Shown here: piece after piece, positions 58,627 through 64,000 of the stretch
Layout: the number at the start of each line of letters is the position of its first letter
Position numbering within the stretch: the stretch's first letter is position 1
Source of the DNA: Spongiihabitans sp963422685
Lineage (GTDB): Bacteria; Pseudomonadota; Gammaproteobacteria; Arenicellales; Poriferihabitantaceae
Assembly (NCBI GenBank): GCA_963422685.1
Contig: OY730442.1
Coordinates: 2,232,001-2,296,000, forward strand
Direction of reading: 5' to 3'
Length of the DNA: 64,000 bases
The notes under the pieces: generated by a model
Databases searched by the model: none
The model's input: the letters and a program-made list of their open reading frames with translations, nothing else
Told to the model about the DNA's origin: nothing
Translations under genes and position numbers: made by a program

Positions 58627-61005
58627 TCAGGCCCTTTCGATGGTAACGCTGTCATACCCGCCCAAATCAGACGTTTGTGCAAATCCGGCGGGCACATAAA
58701 CACAGTTCTCGGGCAGCCGATGGCTGGTGTGCAATTCCAGCGTGACCCTGTCCGGACCGTTCTGCACGGTTACCTGATCGCCGTCATTGAGCTTCAACCT
58801 GCAAGCGGTGGATGGATTGAGGCTGGCCGCAGGAGAGGCATTGTCCGCAGTTTGCTGCAGTGCCGGCGCGTGTCGCAGCGTCGCCTCGCCGCGATACATG
58901 GGCATGTCGGCAATACGGGTCAATGTCTTGCTGCTTGTGCCAATTTCGCCCAATGGAAGAGGCGATGAAAGAGGTTGGTGAAATTCCAGTCTGGTTAACC
59001 GGGAACCGGGAATGACGTGGTCAAGATTGATTTCCCGGGTAACGTGGTCGAGTGAAATCTGATCAAAACCATCCAGCTCAAGAAAATTACCCAGCACCCG
59101 CAGAATTTTCCAGCCGGGTCGGGCCTCGCCTTTTGGTGAAGCTGCTGCTTTTGCGCCCTGGGCCCGACCCTCGCAGTTAATATAGGTACCAGCGGATTCG
59201 GTGAAGGCGGCCAGGGGCAGCAGCACATCGGCATACTGCATGGCCGTCGCGCTTTTAAAAGCGCTGATTTGCACCACGAATTGTGCTTTGTTCATGGCTG
59301 CCAATGCGGATTTGCCGTCCATACTGTCGAGTTCCGGCTCGGTTCCAAGCAGAATAAATCCGCGCAATCCGGCATTTCGTCCCAGCATCTGGCCCGCATT
59401 CATGCCGGCCGCTCCAGGCAGGCAGTGCGCCAGCCATCCTGCCGCACTGTTGGCGCTGCCAGGTATGGCCAGTTTGCAGCCAGTGGTTGCGGCAATCCAG
59501 TGTGAAATCGCTTTTAACACACTGGCGTCAGTGTGTTGCTGAGCCAATGCGCCAATAACAATCAAGCCCTTGTCGCCAGCTTCCACAATGTGCTGCGCGG
59601 TTTGCGCAAACGCCGAACCATTGTCGGCCGCCGCTTTGACCTGTTTAATTTCTTCGGGTAATGCCACAGACTTGAGCTGTGCAACGCTGGCAGCAAGTGA
59701 AGCCAGGTCGGTCAGCATTTGCAGTCCGGCAGCCGGCCGGGCCGCCACTGTTGCAAAATTAAAGTCGAAATCCATCGGATTGATGGCGCTGATTTTTGTT
59801 GCCGCGATTTTTTGACCATTGCGCAAGCGCAGCGCCAGTAATGGCTGCTCCTTGCGGATGTTTGAGCCCACCAGCAATACCGACTGTAATGTGTGGTAAT
59901 CCTGAATTAGCACTTCCGAGGCCGGGAATCGCGGTGCGATATTGTCGTCCCTGAAATCGCATTGCTGTAATCGATGATCCACATTCTCACTGCCCAGATT
60001 GCGCACCAGTTTTTGCAACAGGTGAAATTCTTCCAGGGTTGATGTGGCGGCGGCCAATCCACCGATGTCCTGGCGGGCGCCTGAGGCAATGATTGATTTT
60101 AATCCGTCGCTGGCATGGGTTAATGCCGTCTGCCAATCTACTTCCTGCCAGTCATCATCCTGTTTGATCATGGGTTGGATAAGTCGCTGCTCGCTGTTCA
60201 CCGCTTCATAGCTGTATCGGTCCCGGTCCGCAAGCCAGCATTCATTGATTTCATCATTTTCGATCGGCAATACCCGTTCGACCTGACCGCGTAATGTTTG
60301 CATGTTTATGTTGGTGCCGAGGCAGTCATGGGGGCTGATGCCGAAGTGATTCTGCAATTCCCAGGAACGGGCAGCAAACCGATACGGTTTTGATGTCAAC
60401 GCACCCACTGGACAAAGGTCAATCATGTTGCCCGAGACTTCGGAATCAATGGACCGATTCAGGAAAGTGCTGATTTTCATAAACTCGCCCCGTCCCGGTG
60501 CGCCCATTTCCATCACTCCGGCGATTTCCTCACCGAATCGCACACAGCGGGTACAATGAATACATCGGGTCATTTCAGTGGCCACCAGCGGACCAATGTC
60601 ATGGCTTGGCACCGAGCGCTTGGGTTCCTGAAAGCGGGAATCATCGCGACCGTAGCCCATGGCCTGATCCTGCAACGGGCATTCTCCGCCCTGGTCGCAT
60701 ACCGGGCAGTCCAGCGGATGATTGATCAGTAAAAATTCCATCGTGCCGTTCTGCGCGTCCAGGGCCAATCTGGAACGGGTAAACACTTTCATGCCGTCCA
60801 TGACCGGTGTGGCGCAGGCTGGCAACGGCTTGGGCGCTCTTTCTACTTCGATCAAACACATTCTGCAATTAGCGGCGACAGACAGCTTTTCGTGGTAACA
60901 AAAGCGCGGAATGTAAATATTGTTGCGGTCAGTAACGCAAATCAGCATTTCGCCGACTTCGGCTTGCAGCGATTTTCCGTCAACTTCGATGGTTGCGGTG
61001 GTCAT
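58627..61005 (-). CDS. nuoG: NADH-quinone oxidoreductase subunit G
   Basis: The 792-residue iron-sulfur subunit. The N-terminal part binds three clusters through CYHEKLSVAANCRMC, CPVCDQGGECPLQ and CIHCTRCVRF, with the His ligand region in between, and CPVGALTSKPYRF follows. The rest is a molybdopterin-oxidoreductase-like domain without cofactor, ending in an aspartate decarboxylase-like fold. The ATG at 61005 overlaps nuoF's stop (ATGA) and begins MTTATIEVDG; the open frame runs 45 codons further into nuoF without similarity. Confidence 0.94.
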   Translation of the reverse strand: MTTATIEVDGKSLQAEVGEMLICVTDRNNIYIPRFCYHEKLSVAANCRMCLIEVERAPKPLPACATPVMDGMKVFTRSRLALDAQNGTMEFLLINHPLDCPVCDQGGECPLQDQAMGYGRDDSRFQEPKRSVPSHDIGPLVATEMTRCIHCTRCVRFGEEIAGVMEMGAPGRGEFMKISTFLNRSIDSEVSGNMIDLCPVGALTSKPYRFAARSWELQNHFGISPHDCLGTNINMQTLRGQVERVLPIENDEINECWLADRDRYSYEAVNSEQRLIQPMIKQDDDWQEVDWQTALTHASDGLKSIIASGARQDIGGLAAATSTLEEFHLLQKLVRNLGSENVDHRLQQCDFRDDNIAPRFPASEVLIQDYHTLQSVLLVGSNIRKEQPLLALRLRNGQKIAATKISAINPMDFDFNFATVAARPAAGLQMLTDLASLAASVAQLKSVALPEEIKQVKAAADNGSAFAQTAQHIVEAGDKGLIVIGALAQQHTDASVLKAISHWIAATTGCKLAIPGSANSAAGWLAHCLPGAAGMNAGQMLGRNAGLRGFILLGTEPELDSMDGKSALAAMNKAQFVVQISAFKSATAMQYADVLLPLAAFTESAGTYINCEGRAQGAKAAASPKGEARPGWKILRVLGNFLELDGFDQISLDHVTREINLDHVIPGSRLTRLEFHQPLSSPLPLGEIGTSSKTLTRIADMPMYRGEATLRHAPALQQTADNASPAASLNPSTACRLKLNDGDQVTVQNGPDRVTLELHTSHRLPENCVYVPAGFAQTSDLGGYDSVTIERA

Positions 61006-62348
61006 GCTGGACTGGCGGTGGTGTGCACGGCGGTTGAATTCTGGCCGGTAAGACTGTTTGTAACTTTTGCTTCGAATTCGTGGCGAAAATGCCTGAGAAA
61101 ACTTTGCACCGGCCATGCGGCCGCATCGCCCAATGCACAAATAGTACGCCCTTCAATGCGATTGGCCACATCCAGCAAGGTATCGAGATCGTCCATGCGG
61201 CCGCGGCCGGTGTTGATGCGCCTGAGAATTCGATACAGCCATCCGGTGCCTTCCCGGCAGGGGGTGCACTGGCCGCAGGATTCTTCATAGTAAAAACAGG
61301 CTATGCGCTCCAGCACTTTGACCATATCGGTGGTCTCGTCCATGACGATGACCGAACCCGCGCCCACCGCAGAACCGTGCTGCTGCAGCGAATCGTAGTC
61401 CATATTGGCCTGCATGATATTTTCTGCCGGCATAACCGGTACGGACGAGCCGCCAGGGATGACCGCTTTTAATTTTCTGCCCTTCCAGACGCCGCCCGCC
61501 ATTTCCAGCAATTGTTTGAAGGGCGTGCCCAGTTTGATTTCAAAGTTGCCGGGTTTTTCTACATGACCGGTTACCGAAAACACCTTTACCCCGCCGGCAT
61601 TCTCTACCCCAAGGTGTTTAAACCACTGGCCGTCCAGCCACTTGCCATGGCCGCGTAAAATCGCCGGCACGGAAGCGAAGGATTCGGTGTTGTTAATCGT
61701 GGTGGGTTTGCCGTATAGACCGAATGCGGCAGGGAAGGGGGGCTTGAAACGGGGTTCACCTTTCAGCCCTTCTAAGGAATTCAACAACGCAGTTTCTTCG
61801 CCGCAGATGTAGGCACCAGCACCCAGATGACTGTATAGATCGAAATCGAAGCCAGAACCGAATAGATCTCTGCCCAGATACCCGGCATTGTATGCTTCCT
61901 GCATGGCCCGTTCCATCACCTCATAAGGTTCCCAGAATTCGCCGCGAATATAGTTATAGCCCACTGTGGCACCCATCGCATAGCCGCCGATGGTCATCCC
62001 CTCAATCAGGGCATGGGGGTTCAGGCGCAAAATATCCCGGTCCTTGCAGGTTCCCGGTTCGCCTTCGTCGGAATTGCACACTACGTATTTCTGGACGTTA
62101 GCGCCACGCGGCATAAAACTCCATTTAACTCCCACTGGAAATCCAGCGCCGCCCCGACCGCGAAGATTTGCATCTTTCAGTGCAGTGATAATCTGTGCGG
62201 CCGGTATGCGCTGCCTGAGGATTTTTTCCAGGGCCTGATAGCCGCCGTTGGCCAGATAGCTTTGCAGCGTCCAGGGCTGGTGGATGGATGGGTGCGGCAG
62301 GCAGACGTTATACGCGGCGCGTACCGTGTTGATACTGGTTTGGTTCAC
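61002..62348 (-). CDS. nuoF: NADH-quinone oxidoreductase subunit F
   Basis: The NADH-binding subunit (448 residues) holding FMN and cluster N3. It shows LRGRGGAGFPVGVKWSFMP (NADH/FMN loop), CNSDEGEPGTCKDRD, GAGAYICGEETALLNSLEG and the cluster motif SCGQCTPCREGTGW near 355. The start overlaps nuoE's stop by four bases. All family motifs are intact. Confidence 0.96.
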   Translation of the reverse strand: MNQTSINTVRAAYNVCLPHPSIHQPWTLQSYLANGGYQALEKILRQRIPAAQIITALKDANLRGRGGAGFPVGVKWSFMPRGANVQKYVVCNSDEGEPGTCKDRDILRLNPHALIEGMTIGGYAMGATVGYNYIRGEFWEPYEVMERAMQEAYNAGYLGRDLFGSGFDFDLYSHLGAGAYICGEETALLNSLEGLKGEPRFKPPFPAAFGLYGKPTTINNTESFASVPAILRGHGKWLDGQWFKHLGVENAGGVKVFSVTGHVEKPGNFEIKLGTPFKQLLEMAGGVWKGRKLKAVIPGGSSVPVMPAENIMQANMDYDSLQQHGSAVGAGSVIVMDETTDMVKVLERIACFYYEESCGQCTPCREGTGWLYRILRRINTGRGRMDDLDTLLDVANRIEGRTICALGDAAAWPVQSFLRHFRHEFEAKVTNSLTGQNSTAVHTTASPA

Positions 62349-62830
62349 GCCAGCTCCGCCAATATTTTATCCACGCTTTGCGGGGTCAGGTTTTCGTAAT
62401 AATTCCGACCGACCTGCATCATCGGTGCACCGGCGCAGGCGGCCAGGCATTCAACTTCTTTTAGTGTGTATTTGCCGTCCCGGGTGGTTTCGCCAAAGCC
62501 GATGCCTAATTTATGCTGTAAATGCGCGACGATGGTGTCGCAGCCGCGCAGCATGCAGGAAATGTTGGTGCAGACACTTATCTTGTGCCGGCCCACGGGC
62601 TGTAAATCGTACATGGAATAGAAGGTCGCCACTTCATAGGCGCGTATGGCCGGTACCCGGATAACTGCGGCGACGTATTCAATCAGCTCGCTGCGCAGCC
62701 AGTTGTGTTCATCCTGGGCGATACGAAGCGCCGCCAACAATGCCGACTGTCGTCGGTCCTCTGGATATTTGTCCAGTTCCTGCTCGATTTGCCGGAGCGA
62801 AGAGTCGCAAAGCAGCGCCTTGTCTACCAT
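62345..62830 (-). CDS. nuoE: NADH-quinone oxidoreductase subunit E
   Basis: A 161-residue thioredoxin-like subunit with the 2Fe-2S cluster N1a bound by CTNISC and ECLAACAGAP (C-x4-C and C-x3-C patterns). The N-terminal helical part has YPEDRRQSALLAALRIAQDEHNW. It lies 13 bases after nuoD on the - strand. Confidence 0.95.
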   Translation of the reverse strand: MVDKALLCDSSLRQIEQELDKYPEDRRQSALLAALRIAQDEHNWLRSELIEYVAAVIRVPAIRAYEVATFYSMYDLQPVGRHKISVCTNISCMLRGCDTIVAHLQHKLGIGFGETTRDGKYTLKEVECLAACAGAPMMQVGRNYYENLTPQSVDKILAELA

Positions 62831-62843
62831 AACTGCATCGAAA

Positions 62844-64000
62844 TTATCTGTCTATTTCCCCGAAAACGATGTCCTGGGTGCCGATGACGGCGACCAGGTC
62901 GGCCAGCATGTGGCCCCGGGACATTTCATTTAACGCCGCCAGATGGGCGAATCCTGGCGCACGAATCTTTACCCGGTAAGGTTTGTTTGCGCCGTCAGAA
63001 ACCAGATAAATGCCGAATTCGCCTTTGGGGTGCTCAATGGCGGCATACACTTCCCCGGCCGGCACACAATAGCCTTCGGTAAACAGTTTGAAATGATGAA
63101 TAAGCGATTCCATATCACCTTTCATATTTTCCCGGGAAGGTGGAATCAATTTATGATCGTCCACGATCACCGGGCCCGGGTTATCGCGCAGCCAGCGGAT
63201 ACATTGCTGGATAATCCGGTTGGACTGACGCATTTCTTCCACCCGAATCAGATAGCGATCATAGCAGTCGCCGTTGGTGCCCACCGGAATATCAAAATCC
63301 ATCCGGTCATATACCGCATAGGGCTGTTTTTTGCGCAAATCCCATTCCACTCCGCAGCCGCGCAGCATCGGGCCGGTAAACCCCAGCGCCGTGGCGCGCT
63401 GCGGGGTGACGATGCCGATGTCTACGGTACGTTGTTTCCAGATTCGGTTGTCGCTTAACAGGGTTTCATACTCGTCCACACAACCTGGAAACCGTTCGGT
63501 GAAGGCTTGCAGAAAATCCAGCAAGGAACCTTCACGGTCCGCATTGCGCTGTCGCGTCTGTGCTTCAGAACGATGCGCAGAAGATGCGTATTGCGGCATC
63601 CGGTCGGGTAAATCCCGATACACGCCGCCAGGGCGATAATAGGTCGCATGCATTCTCGCCCCGGAAACCGCCTCATAACAGTCCATCAAATCCTCACGCT
63701 CACGAAAACAGTATAAAAAAACCGTCATGGCGCCGATATCCAGCGCATGGGCGCCGAGCCACAGGCAATGATTGAGGATGCGGGTAACCTCATCAAACAG
63801 CACCCGTATGTATTGGGCGCGCACCGGCGGCACTACCCCCAGCATTTTTTCGATGGCCAGCACATAGGCATGTTCATTACACATCATGGACACATAATCC
63901 AGCCGGTCCATGTAACCGATGCTCTGGTTATAGGGTTTTGATTCGGCCAGTTTCTCGGTGCCGCGATGGAGCAGACCGATATGCGGGTCGCAGCGCTCGA
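62844..64000 (-). CDS. nuoD: NADH-quinone oxidoreductase subunit D (partial, 5' end outside window)
   Basis: About 385 codons of the 49-kDa-type subunit are present; the frame is open through base 64000. It reads PHIGLLHRGTEKLAE and YNQSIGYMDRLDYVSMMCNEHAY at the cut end. The rest has YVLAIEKMLGVVPPVRAQYIRVLFDE, GCGVEWDLRKKQPY and the C-terminal GDIESL-like and GTQDIVFGEIDR end. It forms the quinone-site cavity with NuoB. nuoC is separate or fused outside the window; this cannot be seen. Confidence 0.95.
   Translation of the reverse strand, partial: ERCDPHIGLLHRGTEKLAESKPYNQSIGYMDRLDYVSMMCNEHAYVLAIEKMLGVVPPVRAQYIRVLFDEVTRILNHCLWLGAHALDIGAMTVFLYCFREREDLMDCYEAVSGARMHATYYRPGGVYRDLPDRMPQYASSAHRSEAQTRQRNADREGSLLDFLQAFTERFPGCVDEYETLLSDNRIWKQRTVDIGIVTPQRATALGFTGPMLRGCGVEWDLRKKQPYAVYDRMDFDIPVGTNGDCYDRYLIRVEEMRQSNRIIQQCIRWLRDNPGPVIVDDHKLIPPSRENMKGDMESLIHHFKLFTEGYCVPAGEVYAAIEHPKGEFGIYLVSDGANKPYRVKIRAPGFAHLAALNEMSRGHMLADLVAVIGTQDIVFGEIDR

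Noticed and set aside
1..64000. CRISPR arrays, rRNA, tRNA genes or prophage
   Set aside because: No regularly spaced direct repeats, no rRNA or tRNA signatures and no phage structural or integrase genes were seen on reading the window.

Overview
This window comes from a gammaproteobacterial chromosome. The evidence is gene order: ubiH-type pair–pepP–ygfB, the divergent zapB-like–zapA–6S RNA–ygfA block, miaB–ybeY–lnt, yciO-like–trpS–scpA–scpB–rluB, an RNase E with its zinc-link motif, and a nuo operon. The genes imply an aerobic, ubiquinone-using cell that takes up sulfonates, ammonium, biotin and probably methylated amines. Several pieces of broken DNA (a collapsed sox locus, an rlmD fragment, transposase debris) suggest a genome losing genes, as in a host-associated or specialised marine lineage. 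That lifestyle is inference.

Layout. 1-5309 (+): end of a probable TRAP binding-protein gene, a strong terminator, dctQ, dctM, then an HpsN-type dehydrogenase, an SDR and a zinc alcohol dehydrogenase. This matches the dihydroxypropanesulfonate (DHPS) pathway hpsN/O/P with its own transporter. 5338-6791 (-): a small-molecule kinase and a GNAT acetyltransferase. 6828-8356: remnants of soxB, a metallo-beta-lactamase, a rhodanese and a SoxW-like thioredoxin. 8525-8881: tmRNA, followed by a Sel1-repeat gene. 9572-14763 (-): tusA, cysG, a SufS-like class V aminotransferase, a PfkB kinase and fur. 15006-19557 (-): two UbiH-family hydroxylases, pepP and ygfB. 19770-21619 (+): zapB-like, zapA, 6S RNA and ygfA. 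21631-32819 (+): EVE protein, cyclophilin, miaB, ybeY, lnt, bioY, pcnB, yciO-like, trpS, scpA, scpB and rluB.

32808-37400 is mixed: an SDR without its catalytic Tyr/Lys, an M24 peptidase, a LeuB-like dehydrogenase, an enoyl-CoA hydratase and a cytochrome c5. 37920-39693 (+): a divergent ammonium transporter with a 70-aa membrane partner and a terminator. 40258-41490 is a long gene-free stretch before rne. 43897-45930 is a graveyard: truncated, frameshifted rlmD, a palindromic repeat and two dead IS5-type transposases. 46351-49811 (-): a trimethylamine-dehydrogenase-like flavoprotein and a PuuA/GlnA-like ligase. 49905-51101 (-): ddl. 51121-64000 (-): nuoN back to nuoD, with nuoD cut by the window edge and nuoABC presumably beyond it.

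How the parts connect. The DHPS cluster would deliver sulfolactate, but no desulfonating enzyme lies in the window. The sox remnants indicate an ancestor that oxidised thiosulfate through SoxB and lost that locus here, while tusA and cysG persist. The amine flavoprotein, the glutamine-synthetase-like ligase and the ammonium transporter fit nitrogen acquisition from small amines. NADH from these oxidations can enter the respiratory chain through NDH-1 and ubiquinone, for which two ring hydroxylases are encoded here. No CRISPR array, rRNA, tRNA or intact prophage was seen.
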